Assembly: GCA_021399435.1 (NCBI GenBank)
Contig: JAJTUP010000044.1
Coordinates: 124,001-188,000, forward strand
Direction: 5' to 3'
Source: Diaporthe sp. PMI_573
Lineage: Eukaryota; Ascomycota; Sordariomycetes; Diaporthales; Diaporthaceae
DNA: 64,000 nt
The notes under the pieces are model-generated. The model did no database searches. It was not told the DNA's origin and saw only the letters and a list, made by a program, of their open reading frames with translations. The position numbers were made by a program, and so were the translations under genes. The first letter of the stretch is position 1. Each line of letters opens with the position of its first letter. Shown here piece after piece: positions 53,020 through 63,756 of the stretch.

Positions 53020-56000
53020 TGGCAAAGGCCACCCAACACTCATCTTTATTCTCCAGTTACTTGAGAAATGCGTGACTAGTCTTATCTAAATACAGGTACC
53101 ATGATGCAGACTGAATAATGAGGAACAATTCTATCATTTTACACCCCAGCTCAATTCGTTCATAGCAGTAAAATATTAACATACAAAAACTTTGACAATA
53201 GCCCACTGCTAGCATAATTCTCTAGCAGTCTATCTATCTGACAGAGTTGGACTTAACCAGGGGATGGAATGCATACACTATGCAAACTCACAGTAAGCTA
53301 TTGATACCAATGGGCAGGATAGAAGAAATGGATTCACTGCTGTTTTCGAGACGAAGAATGCAAAAGAAGATATCAGAGCAAAAACAGCATAAGCTAGAAA
53401 TTTTGAAATGGAGAGATGGTGTATCTACCTAGGTAAATAGCAATCGTGTACAGCAGGTTCACGACCTGCTTCATATTGGTAGGTAGGTCTTGTTTCAGGG
53501 GGGCTTCTTGGCCATAACAGCATGTTGAACAAGACTGAGGACTATGACTTTGTGATTTATCGATATTACAAGGTGCATGTGCAGCACACGAACGGTGTCA
53601 TGACGGTTTGTAGCTACCTTTTTAGATGGAGGCCTCGTCACTGTGATTTAGTGCACTACAGCACAGACGGCCCTCGTTTCTCTTGCTTCAGCCCATATCC
53701 AAGAGTATCCAGAATAGATGACCTGCAAATCAATGATTTACACGCTGGACGGAAAAGCGGCATCTTGGGCCACATTAGGTAGGAGTATGATCGTCTCAAT
53801 GAAGGCACATATCCTGTCAGACGAGCCTTCCTGTCTCTGATGGGATCAATATGCCTTGGCCCTGCAACGTGGCTTCAGATGTGTTGGTCATCTTGGCAGT
53901 CAAGACCTAGATTCCAATGATCACACTGGGACAAGGTTTTCGCAACTCGCGATTAGTCAACTCAAAGATGTGCAGTATAATATGTGGAAAAGAGTCTCCA
54001 TCATCATGCACGAAATCTCTTCGTAATCTAGACTGGTCGAACACGTCCTGCGCACCGACGAATTGTCGCCGGAATGTGGACTGCGCCATGGTATGAGCAA
54101 ACCTTTGCGCCTTCTCAAACCCCTTTCTGACAAATGGAACATCTGACTTGGCTGACGGGGTAACCACCTTGACACGTCAAACACTGTCACAACCGCATAG
54201 CTACGTAGGCAGGTCCGTCAAGATGTCAAATCAGACAAGCTCCCGCAGCCCGAACTCGAGACAAAACGTGCTAGCCAGCCATGGGCGACGTAAACGCAAA
54301 ACCAAACCGTACCAGCCATTTGGAGCGCGACAGCTCATTGCCCCAGACCCGGAAGCCGGGTGCGCGAGGTCCGTCCGGCCCGTATACTGCGCCTCAAGAT
54401 GTCAACCCATCGATGCGGTCTGACTGGGTGCCTTCGTCTCCACATATCGGGAGGTATATTTGCGGATCCTATGACCCGCCCAAAAGAGCCGCGAATATGA
54501 AGGGACCCATCCACACAAGACCCTTCCTGTTGCACGATATCAGAACACTCGTGCCTGACTCCACTCCTCTTTCATATTTTGGCGTGGAATGACGGGCGAT
54601 CATTCTAAGTGATCTGCAACTCTATACGCTCGTCCTGCCGGGAGTCCTGGTCGGGCCCAGTGCTCGGGGCGATCTCCCATATTGTCTCAATTTACCTGGG
54701 ATCGATCACGGACCGACGTCAGATGAACATGTTAAAAACTCGCCCCATCGATATACGTCAGTCCGAAGGCAGCCGCAGCCATTTCTAGCCTTTTAGCCAC
54801 GTACATCGTCATGATGCAGGTCTTGGGTAACATTCATTTCTGCAAGATTTGCATATAATATGGGTCCCTCTCGAAGCAAAATGTTACCGGTGAGATCCGC
54901 CATAGGTGGGCAGCCATGGCTTCCGCTAGTCAGCATTTTCCTTAACTCCCATCGGCATCGTCAAGATCCCAACTAGCGTGGCCTTGATTCCGCGAGAGCC
55001 CCCCGGGTGCCATTTGGTGTACTACGGGATGCTTTAATGGCTCGGAACATCCCGCCCTGTAGCGTAAGGGTTCCCTTCTCGCCCATCATGATTTAGAGTA
55101 TGTGGGGTTTGCCATGCCCCCTGTGCTGTAGGCAGGTCTGTTGTACATGATGCGCCTGAACCGGCTGCTTCATGCAGGACCACAACATGTCGTGATAACT
55201 AACTTGCGAACCATACAAACGTTTGATTTCCCGATTGCTGCCAAGATGGTGCTTCCCCACTCCATTCTTTTGGGCATTGCTTGCAGACAATGCTTAGTGA
55301 GATTTCAAGTCGGCGCTTAGGCCCCTTGGCTGAATCAGGGGGCTCGGCCGTTTGAGTGAGAAGCTTGTTTTGCCTGGTCCGATCTCCGTCCGCGTCTCGC
55401 TGGGGGCCTGAAAGTGTCACTTGGGTCTTCCGTCCTAGGTTCTTTGGCCATCTCGACTCCCGGTGATCGGTCCAATCAAGAGAGATCGCTATTGGAAGAA
55501 TATCGGACAAGACAAGAGTCGCGGCGTCTGAAGAGTCTCATCTTCTATGGATAGAGAATTTCCCGAAGACCTAACTTAACTGTCACTAGGTCGACGCCAC
55601 AATGGGACCGTGTGCTGTCAACCCAACATCAACATCGCGGTGGGGCCCGATGCTGCACTGCAGTCTGCAGCACATGGCTTGACACACCTGGCTGGGCAGT
55701 TCGACGGAAGAGCAGATTTGAGGCAGAGATGGCGCCGACAGAAACCGCCAGGCATGTCCAACCACCTCCCCTGGCGTACTGTTTCGGTTCTGGCACGGTT
55801 TCGCCTAGACTTGGCTGTGCGGGTTGTGGTGGTCTCCTGTCAGCCCAAAGTGCCGCGGGGAATTCAGCTCGTCGATCTCCCTGGCAGGAGACAAAACAAA
55901 ACCGATTTGTGTAATTCTTTCGGCAGCATAATACCCGAGACCAAGCACTTCTGCAAAGACTACTTCCAGCTGCTGCATGAAACGGCGTTTCTTCACCTTC

Positions 56001-56155
56001 ATATTTGACTAATACCACCGGCTAACATCATCATTCCTACAAACGAAACCTTTACCAGATCTACGGCGACAGCGTTGCTGGATATTTTCTCACATGGCTG
56101 TGCCGTCGTCATATACGCTCAATACCCAACGGTGACAAGCCCAGCTTCAGCGAGG
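53020..56155. other. No gene recognised (3.1 kb)
   Basis: Several overlapping frames of 60-130 codons (for example 54148-54592, 55199-55510, 55610-56018) have no recognisable domain. Part of 55.9-56.15 kb could hold the missing first exon (signal peptide) of the membrane protein starting at about 56156, but no convincing exon was found. Confidence 0.35.
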
Positions 56156-58139
56156 ATGGCTGTGGGGTCATTACGACGAGGCCGTGGCTTTCACAAGAGA
56201 CGCCTCAGGCCAAATGTTGCTCGGGCTGAATTGGCAGAGGCAGCGAAGACGGCCGTGAAGGATACTGTAGAGCCTCCATTGGTGCGCCGGCAGGGAAAAG
56301 GCAAGGGAGGAGACGGTAAAGGAGGTAAGTGGTCGAGATTTGAATTTCCATTCAGGACAAGCAGGAGGAATAACATTGGTGTAAGGTGGCAAAGGCAAAG
56401 GCAACGAGGGCAAGGGAAAAGCTGCTGAGGCTTTGCCCACTACGACTGCGCCGTCGAACTCAATCGTTCTTAACCCGGCCATTCCCGCGCAAGAGACGGT
56501 TGTGCCGCCGCTAAACCCTCCATCAACAGTTGCATCACCTGCGCCGCCGCCGCCTCCGGCAGTGCCGGGTGCGCCATCATCGAGTAGTGTCATGACCTCG
56601 ACGGCGGTGACCTCGGTGCAGACAACCCAGACCAGCATACAGACCCAAACAACCGTCGTCACGACGGCGCAGACCTCAACCCAAGTATCTACCCAGGTGA
56701 CGACCATCGTGAGTACACAGATAGACACCTCGGCCTCCCTGGTCGGTAATCCGATGATGACCCTAACATCCTTCACGATTGCATCTCCTCTCCCGGCATT
56801 ACAGACGAGCCTATCCACAACCGTCTCATCAACGAGCACCCCGTTCGTCGCTAGCACTCCGTATCAAGCTACACCGTCCGGTACCACCACCTCACCTGCT
56901 TCGTCCCGAGCGCCGGCCATCGCTCCCGGAACAATAGCGGGCATCGTGGGTACGCAGCTCCAGCCTGTCTTGCTGGATTCCATGATGGAGAATAGGCTGA
57001 CCATGACATAGTTGGGATCCTTTCTTTCTTCTTCATAATCCTGGGAGCAGTGTGCCTCTGCTCCCGGCGCACACGGCGGCGCCTACTGACCCCTGTGACG
57101 AGGCGCTTCACGAACAATGCCTCGCTCAACAGCGGTTCCAGGGGTGTCTACTCGATCGACCGGCGGTCTGCCCGGGCCGGGGACATGCACAAGTCTCTCA
57201 TGTCCGAGGCTGAGTCGATGGCCTACACCACCATGAGCCCTCGCGACGTCAAGCCGCCGCCAATGGCGATGGTAGAGCCGAGCCATGGCCTGTCGCAGAA
57301 CCCTGTCTTCATGGGGCAGTATAATACCTCCTCGAGGCCGAACTCGTGGCGGACCTGGCGGCCCAGCGCCACGTTCGCGCAAGGGCTCGACCCACTCCCG
57401 GATGACCTGCAGCTCCCGCCGCCCCCGCCGCACGCTCTGACGGCGAGGTATTCGGGGTTCCCGCGGGGTTCCGGAGTAAGTACGGGCGGGGACAGTAGCA
57501 TGCCCGAGTACGGCGCATGGCCCCCGATGGCATCGAATGCCGACCTTACAGCCCTGACGCCCGGGCCGGGGCAGCAGCAGCAGCAGAACGCCAACCTCGC
57601 ACCAGGCTATGTGGTTGCCGCCGGGCCAGGCCGCGTGCAGAGCCGGGACTACTTCCGACAGCAGGAACAGCAGATAGGGCAAGGGTACGAGTCGTACGTG
57701 ACATACTCGGAGACGCCGCTGGCAACGCCAAGGACGCCGATCGTGGTGGAAGGTGAGCAACTGGCCACCAGCCAAGAGGCCTCACCGGTTGACAATTGTG
57801 ATTACGACAGCGGGGAAAGCGGAGACGCCGGAAGAAGGGCAAGAAGCGACGATATCAGGGCCAGCGAGCACCGAGTCAGCGGCAACGACGGAGGAGGGTT
57901 CGACGGAAGGAGAGACGACGGCCAACCCGAGGGCGGCATTCAAGAAGCGCAGCTGGGCCGGGAGGCTGGAGCGGGTGGCGGCCATGGCGGCGGCCCGGAA
58001 GGGGTCGAGGAGGAGCCACCGCGCGAGCAAGGCAAGCAAGGCAAGCAGGCGGAGCAGGACCAGCAGGACGAGCGCCCGGGCGAGCGTGGCGAGCAGGTTT
58101 TCGAGGAAGTCGCGGCGGTCCAAGGACAGCCAGGGCTGA
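56156..58139 (+). CDS. Ser/Thr-rich single-pass membrane protein with long cytoplasmic tail
   Basis: Four exons with consistent phases: 56156-56324, 56386-56949, 57012-57752 and 57811-58139, giving 600 residues. The N-terminus is Arg-rich with a KRQ-like processing site (VRRQGKGKGG). A Gly/Lys repeat and about 170 Thr/Ser/Pro-rich residues follow, likely an O-glycosylated extracellular stalk. The membrane helix is VVGILSFFFIILGAVCLC, with a basic stop-transfer (SRRTRRR). The tail of about 370 residues is disordered and ends in Arg/Ser repeats (SRRSRTSRTSARASVASRF). The second intron, phase 1, lies immediately before the helix. No signal peptide is visible, so an upstream exon may be missing. 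This architecture is common among fungal wall-sensor-like proteins, but no specific family is recognised. A competing long frame to 58414 needs no third intron but reads as low-quality Gly/Glu-rich sequence. Confidence 0.75.
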
Positions 58140-59908
58140 GGAGGAGCAATATTATGAGTCAGTGGTCCGACTTTCAAGCTCCGCCGTCCCTGGGTGGTGG
58201 GGAGGTGTCAAGGTTATCATTATCATCAGCAGGATTCTTGTGGTCGGAGGCTGCGAGTGAGCCATACACGGCGGCAGTCCCGAGGGACGGCTTCGGGCTG
58301 TCCATCATCGGCGCGAGGCATGGCTCCAGAAGGTCGGGGGCTCCAGAAGAGGGCCGCCCGGGGCCTTCTGCCCGGCCAGACGGGAAGGGCACTATACAAT
58401 ACAGTACTTTATAGCCGCGATGCCGTTTATCTTGCTTGTAAATGAGCTAATTTAGTCTGCCTCCCGGACGTATATGTAAGCATGGCCTAGCGCCCACTTA
58501 GATATAATTTTCTCAAACAAAGAATCATGGCCTAAGACCTGAGAATCATGTGAGCGTGGCCTAGCGCCACGTAGATATGTTTTTCCCGAACAAAGAAGCT
58601 GAGAATCATGTGAGCGTGATCTTAAAGATGGCGTCACTTCAAACACTGTGAGGCGTGGCCTGATGCTTAAAGTGATCAGTATAAATAGAAGATCTGAACA
58701 TGGCTACATATCGTAATGCTTCCAGCAGGCACGTTCCCGTGCTACGCATATAAGCTCACCACGCCCCATGCCTTATGCGATGGCCAGAGATCGGCCTCAT
58801 CATTTCTGAACACCTACGTTCTGTTCTCAGAGTTACTGCTGCGCAGCTGCTTCCAACCACTATTTTGCGTCTAAACTGCTCCAGCGCACCTAACATTGTT
58901 TTAAGTCAACGTCGTAGCAACCTTGCCTTCGCTCTCGGAAACTGTTCAAGGCTTCAAAAATGGCAGGTCAGGATAGTAATGGAGCTCTGCGTATCCCGCC
59001 TCTCATTACCAACAATTTGAATGGGACCCATGAGTAGCTTAGGTAAGTGCGTCGAGACTGGACTGCAGATTATTGGTCATGCAGGACTGGGAAGATGGAG
59101 TTTGGTAACCTTGGAAAAGCGCTTGTGACCAGAAGAGGAGAAGAGAGGGAAAAGAGGCCAATTATGCTCACAGGAATTGATGCCGGCTTTACTACAAGCG
59201 GCGTCTTCTCTTCACCACCATGGGAAAGAAGAGGCGACGAGGCTGGCATATTTGCGGGGCGCCCCTTTCCTATGTCCTGCCACCCACCGCCGGGCCGAAG
59301 GTAAAGAAGAAAATAGGTGATATGCAACTCTGCGGTGAGATTTCCTGCGCTCACATCTGCACAAGGCTAGATGCGGAAGACCAAAAGCAGCTGCGGCCTG
59401 GGCAGCTGGTATGGAGGGGAGGGCTGAGGGGCAAGTTCGACAAAAACGAGAAAATTATACTGAGGTAAGGGAGAAATAACAACGAGGCCAGGCGGTGTAG
59501 AAAACTACAGTCCAATTCATCTGTTTGGCGGGATGCGCATGGCTAGCTTCCCGTTGGGTAAATATGCATGCAAGTCGACGAAAAAGCGTGTCTAGTTGGA
59601 AGTGATATGTGATCAAATCCAGTCTGGCATCCGCTCTTGTGAGAACCTCTGTCTCCCTAGCAGTAGTTAGTCAAGTGAGAGAGACCAGCTTACGGCTTTG
59701 TATGCACGGCGTTTACCGGAGGAGGGGGGGGGTTCACGTTTCCGTCTGATAGTATACATGTACTTTTTTGTGCGACCCTTATGTTGGATCGAGGGAGCCC
59801 GTCGCCACCTGTCGGAAGCAATTACGGGTGACAAAATGCCCGGTATCTTATCAGGTAGCCTCATGTACCGTCTCTGTTCAGAGGCATGCATCAGAGAAGA
59901 CTTGTAAG
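58140..59908. other. No gene recognised; includes 3' region repeats
   Basis: A tandem repeat occupies 58476-58609. A minus-strand open frame at 59891-59667 is in frame with AIM11 across the hAT insertion (see findings). Nothing else is supported. Confidence 0.4.
58476..58609. repeat. Imperfect tandem repeat, two units of 74 and 60 bp
   Basis: Both units read GT(A/G)AGC(A/G)TGGCCTAGCGCC, then TAGATAT, AACAAAGAA and TGAGAATCAT; the first has an extra insertion that itself repeats ATGGCCTA. A third copy starts at 58610 but diverges at once. It lies just beyond the 3' end of the membrane-protein gene. Confidence 0.75.
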
Positions 59909-60839
59909 CAGTGATGTAAATAGCGTGGCCGTAAATAAGACAATATCATATTCAATATCGTATTGGCTGCACGGTATTTTTATACCGTGCAGTGCAAGCA
60001 ATACCGAAAACCGTGTAGTGCAGTGCAGGGACATTCAGATATCGTATAATATGATATTCATTCAGTGCAAATACAGTGCAATACGGGTAATACGAAACCT
60101 CTCGTTGTACGCATCAGCCTCGAGCTTCCCACCCTATTTGACGAGTACCATGTCACGGTCGGCTTCATGGTGAAGCTTCACAGTAACTGCTGCCTGGGCT
60201 GCCGCGTGACTCAACGCTTGGGTTTTCAACACGTGTAACAGACAATATCACGGGTTTCATTTCTTTCCTCTTCAGCTTAGTTGTTCGTAGTCAATCCACT
60301 GCATTTCCAGCGCTTCAGGCCTGTTGACTGTATCATACCGTTACATATCAGAACTCTACCAACCCTAAGAATCGACGTTAACGATGTATAAAAAAACTTT
60401 AAAAAAAAAGAATCTGCAGAGTTTTATTATAATCGCTGCTTTTACTTCGTTCTTGTACGTAGGAAATACGAAACTTTAGTTCCGTAGTAATGTTGCCTAC
60501 CTGTTTATACCCGTTAGCTCAACACAAGTGAGGTCCGGGAGAACGCCTTCTCAAGCATTCTCATCATTTGGAAATAGTGTGTTGCTGTATGTTGGCCGCG
60601 AACATCCTCTTCTTTGGTCGAGCAGGCTGTCTTAAACCTCAATCTTTACATAATTGGTTAGTTTTATGCCGAGGTCATGTGGGTCTTTACACGCCGTGCG
60701 ATATGATATTACAATACGATATCGATCAAATACAGTGCAATACCGTATACCGTGCAGTGCAGCAAATTCTTAAACAATCCAGTGCAGTGTGGAGTTGAAA
60801 AAATATCGTATACGGTATTTTGCACTATTTACTTCACTG
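59909..60839. mobile_element. Non-autonomous hAT element (931 bp)
   Basis: The ends are CAGTGATGTAAATAG and, inverted, CAGTGAAGTAAATAG (14 of 15 bases), flanked by identical 8-bp CTTGTAAG at 59901-59908 and 60840-60847, the hAT duplication length. Both end regions carry many GTGCAGTGCA and AATACCG/CGGTATT words as subterminal repeats. No transposase-like frame is inside, so it depends on an element elsewhere. It inserted into the 3' part of the AIM11 gene. Confidence 0.9.
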
Positions 60840-61499
60840 CTTGTAAGTTTGCCTCCAGCGAGTAAGAGACAAAGCTCGGAAGCTATTGAGATCTCGATCC
60901 CTTGTTGCTTCTATCATCTCCTGCTCGCCGTCCACATTCTTTCTCAGGGTCTTCGCCACCCATTGAGCGACTTCTCGCTCGGAATCTTCGTCTATCCCTC
61001 CTGCGGGACCATACAGCGACCGTCGAGCTTTTGCTCGCAGCTTGTCCAAAGTGGAGATGTCAACTGCCCAAGAGACCCCTCCAGCGGCCATGATCGCGAA
61101 TCCCATCACGTTGTGAGTGGCGAGGTTGAGGGCCTCGACGGCGACCATGGGATCGCGCCTCTCAGCTTGTTCGCCATTCTTGGCAGATCGGTAGTTGGGG
61201 TTGTAGTATTTGAGTTGAGACGCGAAGTGGTGACGAACCACGGCACGGCGCGAGATGAGGATCGAGGCGGTGAAGAAGCCTGCGCCGGCGAAAAAGAGAC
61301 CCAATTGTTTGATGGACCGTTTGGAGAACAGTGACAATCCCGACGGAAATGCATCAAGCTGCGAATCGGCCCCCGTTCGGCCTACGTCGACGGCGGTCGA
61401 GGGAAGGGAGGCGAAGATGCAGCCAACGCCCTCCTGGCTGCATTTATGCGAAGCTTGATAGGGGCCGGGGGGACGGGATAGACATCCTGGTGAAGGCAT
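60834..61499 (-). CDS. AIM11: AIM11-like mitochondrial membrane protein, 3' end altered by hAT
   Basis: From ATG 61499 the frame gives 221 residues. The conserved AIM11 core is clear: VDVGRTGADSQLDAFPSGLS, LFSKRSIKQLGLFFAGAGFF, a first membrane segment, LKYYNPNYRS, AVEALNLATHNVMGFAIMAA, and a second segment ending WAVDISTLDKLRAKARRSL. AIM11 proteins are small two-helix mitochondrial membrane proteins whose loss affects mitochondrial inheritance in yeast. The stop codon TGA lies inside the terminal repeat of the hAT element (the CAG TGA of CAGTGA), and the last residues before it lie in the target duplication. The native C-terminus may therefore be replaced, although the conserved core is complete. 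The first 40 residues are poorly conserved and the start is less certain. Confidence 0.85.
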   Translation of the reverse strand: MPSPGCLSRPPGPYQASHKCSQEGVGCIFASLPSTAVDVGRTGADSQLDAFPSGLSLFSKRSIKQLGLFFAGAGFFTASILISRRAVVRHHFASQLKYYNPNYRSAKNGEQAERRDPMVAVEALNLATHNVMGFAIMAAGGVSWAVDISTLDKLRAKARRSLYGPAGGIDEDSEREVAQWVAKTLRKNVDGEQEMIEATRDRDLNSFRALSLTRWRQTYKQ

Positions 61500-61752
61500 T
61501 TGCAAACTTGAATGGGCTGGGCTTGGCGCTCCAGCGTGATAGGAGGTGCGTGTAAAGCCACGTTACACGACAGGGCCGACATTTCATTCCTCACTATGGA
61601 CTGTCAACTCACCGCTTCCAACCATCGACATATCTGAATACATCAAAAAAAAAATCAAACTAACAACTATATGGAACTCTAACACTATGAACTCCCGTTA
61701 TGACAGCTGTGCACAGCGATGCGCCTTATTTATCCCCAGCGCCTTAGATCCT

Positions 61753-62010
61753 TTAGCCAGGAAGGAAGGGGATGCTGCCAGGGGTATCCACGTTGTCCAC
61801 GTTGAAGTCGTCAAGGTCCACGATGCCATGTAGTGCATGAGGCTCGTCAGTAGTGACAGCGTAGAAGAAAGCGTCCTTGAGGTTCAGCGATGCCTTCGTG
61901 CCGGGGAATTGTGGTAGGAGCCATGGTTGTCCGTCAAACAAGATTGTGGCCTCACCATGGAACATCACGAATAGTTGATATGCATTGTTTTCTTTGGGAG
62001 GACCAGCTTC
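61753..62010 (-). CDS. Hypothetical protein, probable last exon
   Basis: An open exon-like segment on the minus strand, beginning after a possible acceptor (CGATAG at 62016-62011) and ending at TAA/TAG-type stop 61753. It encodes about 85 residues (KENNAYQLFVMFHGEATILF...PQFPGTKASLNLKDAFFYAV...) with coding-like composition. Upstream exons would lie at about 62080-62200 but could not be fixed. Family unknown. Confidence 0.35.
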   Translation of the reverse strand, partial: EAGPPKENNAYQLFVMFHGEATILFDGQPWLLPQFPGTKASLNLKDAFFYAVTTDEPHALHGIVDLDDFNVDNVDTPGSIPFLPG

Positions 62011-62233
62011 CTATCGTCCTGCCATACAAACAACAACACCATGCATATTTGGTGCGATAGATAGAGTCAGATGCGCTACAATCGACTTCACATTGGTAAG
62101 GTTTGAGTACAGATATAAAGGTGTGCCATAGCGATGTTCGCTTTATTTCACTGCATGAGGCTGTGGAATCCGTCCTACAGGATGTAGACGTGGTACCTGC
62201 CGCCAAATTCCTTGCTCTAGATCTGGACCGCCC

Positions 62234-63543
62234 CTACTCTCCGGCACGCAAATTCGTCGAACTACACTTGGGAAATATCGCCAACGATGAACCAGTCAAA
62301 TTCCTTGGCGTTCTCGCCCGATCACCAGTTAGACGAGGGGCCGGCCCGTCCTCCATTCCCACCATTGAGCCCGTTCCCGATGTTGGCGTCGTTGGCGGCA
62401 TTGGCCACGGTAATAGGGATGGCGAGAAGACGCCACTGCTAGCAAGGCTGGCTCCGCCGATGCTAGCTGCGCTCGAGCGCTGGCTTATCCTACGATCCTT
62501 GTTTTCCTGTGGAACTTTGCTACTGCGAAACCAGAGCGACCAGAAGGAGTGTGTGGACTGGCGATTAGGTGCCTCGGGTGGGTCGTGCTCACCACGTTTC
62601 TCGTTGTTTATAGGTCCTTCGGCCAAAGGTGGAAGGCTGGCCCGGAGGATTGAGGTGGTCGAGCTAGACGCCGAGCTACAATCTGAATTTCGATCGATAG
62701 TTGCTCCAAATGGACTGCCTGGTTGTTGGATGGCAGTTGGTGTCGACGCTAGAGAAAAGTGCATCCCAATGCTTGACTCTTTCTCTGCCATGTCTGGTGG
62801 GGTAGAGATAGCAAGGCCCACTTGAAGAGCTGGGGGTAGATCTGGAGTTAGGTCCCCTGATGGACTTGCTGATTCCACGTCCCGAGTTGACCTGAATGAC
62901 CAGCACATGAGATGGAGAATGGACTTGCGTGATGACGGCTTGACCACGGGAAGGGGCTGAGCAAACGTTTGATGGTAGTCCCAATCTGGCCGAATAACGT
63001 CATGATCGGTCCCCATAGCTGCAGCTCCGCTAATGAGGGACTCTCCCAAGGCGTCATCTGCCTGGTCGCTGGTACGCTGATGTCCCTTCAGTCCACTCAG
63101 AGGCGCGATGATAGGCACAAGTGCGCGGGAGCGTCGATATTTCCAAAGGAGGAAGATAACTAACCCAAGTATGATAAGTCCAACTTTGACAAATGTTAGT
63201 CAGGGGGGCTCTTAAGTTTCATTTGCTGACACATACCAATAACCCCAGCAGCTATTGCTCCTGCTCGTCCTAGAGGTGTTCCAGTATCGCCAGAATGCAG
63301 CTGCCCTGTCGGAACAGAATCCGTGACAGTCGCAGGCGGCGAGGTCAACGGCGACTGAACCGTGGTAGCTGGTGTCGTAGTATGTATTATTTCAGAGTTT
63401 GATCCTGATGATGCCGAAAGGACTGAGCCTGGTATATTCTGGGATGGGGCAACCGTAGCCGTAGGAGAAGGATGAGAAACGGCGACACCAGCAGTCGTAA
63501 TGGGTAGATTCTCCACTGTCTTCGTTGTTAAACATGGCCACAA
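62234..63543 (-). pseudogene. Ser/Thr-rich single-pass membrane protein, 5' end cut by solo LTR
   Basis: Two exons on the minus strand: one ending at 63237 and 63183-62234, joined over a 53-bp phase-1 intron (63236-63184) with GACTAAC before the acceptor. The first encodes a Ser/Thr/Pro-rich stalk (VAVSHPSPTATVAPSQNIPG...). The membrane helix VGLIILGLVIFLLW follows the intron, then KYRRSR and a disordered tail of about 310 residues. No ATG precedes the stalk: the frame meets a solo LTR (63551-63751) only 8 bp upstream of 63543, so the signal-peptide part has been separated. The same frame is open for a few codons beyond the LTR (SPVANTCVV once the duplication is discounted). The architecture and intron position match the gene at 56156-58139. 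Confidence 0.65.
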
Positions 63544-63550
63544 TACTACA

Positions 63551-63751
63551 TGTCACGGCCAGCGAGATGCAGCATGGGAGCTGGGTCTATTGGCGCTATC
63601 AACGAATATTCTAAGCTAAAGAGAAAGAAGGAAAAAGGGAGAGCGAAGCTCATGCGATCCTGAGCCTGCGTAAAAGTCTTGACGCAACTGTGGGGCTCAG
63701 GGTTAGGGCCTTGTGACGGCCAGGGTTTGCTTGACCGTGGCTGCCGTCACA
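63551..63751 (+). mobile_element. Solo LTR, copy 2 (201 bp) with 5-bp target duplication
   Basis: Starts TGTCACGGC and ends GCCGTCACA, nearly identical to 431-633. The flanking CTACA at 63546-63550 is repeated at 63752-63756, a perfect 5-bp duplication, so this is a true insertion reduced to a single LTR by recombination. It splits the upstream part of the membrane-protein gene. Confidence 0.93.
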
Positions 63752-63756
63752 CTACA

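Noticed and set aside
53018..53034. Pogo right flank TATGGCAAAGGCCA matching the copia LTR
   Set aside because: Only 14 bases match and the left flank does not continue the LTR, so insertion into a copia LTR is not supported.
57811..58414. Long Gly/Glu-rich reading of the membrane-protein tail to 58414
   Set aside because: A clear intron (57753-57810, GTGAGC...ACAG) leads into a frame with ordered Arg/Ser repeats and a natural stop at 58139; the longer frame looks like its shadow.
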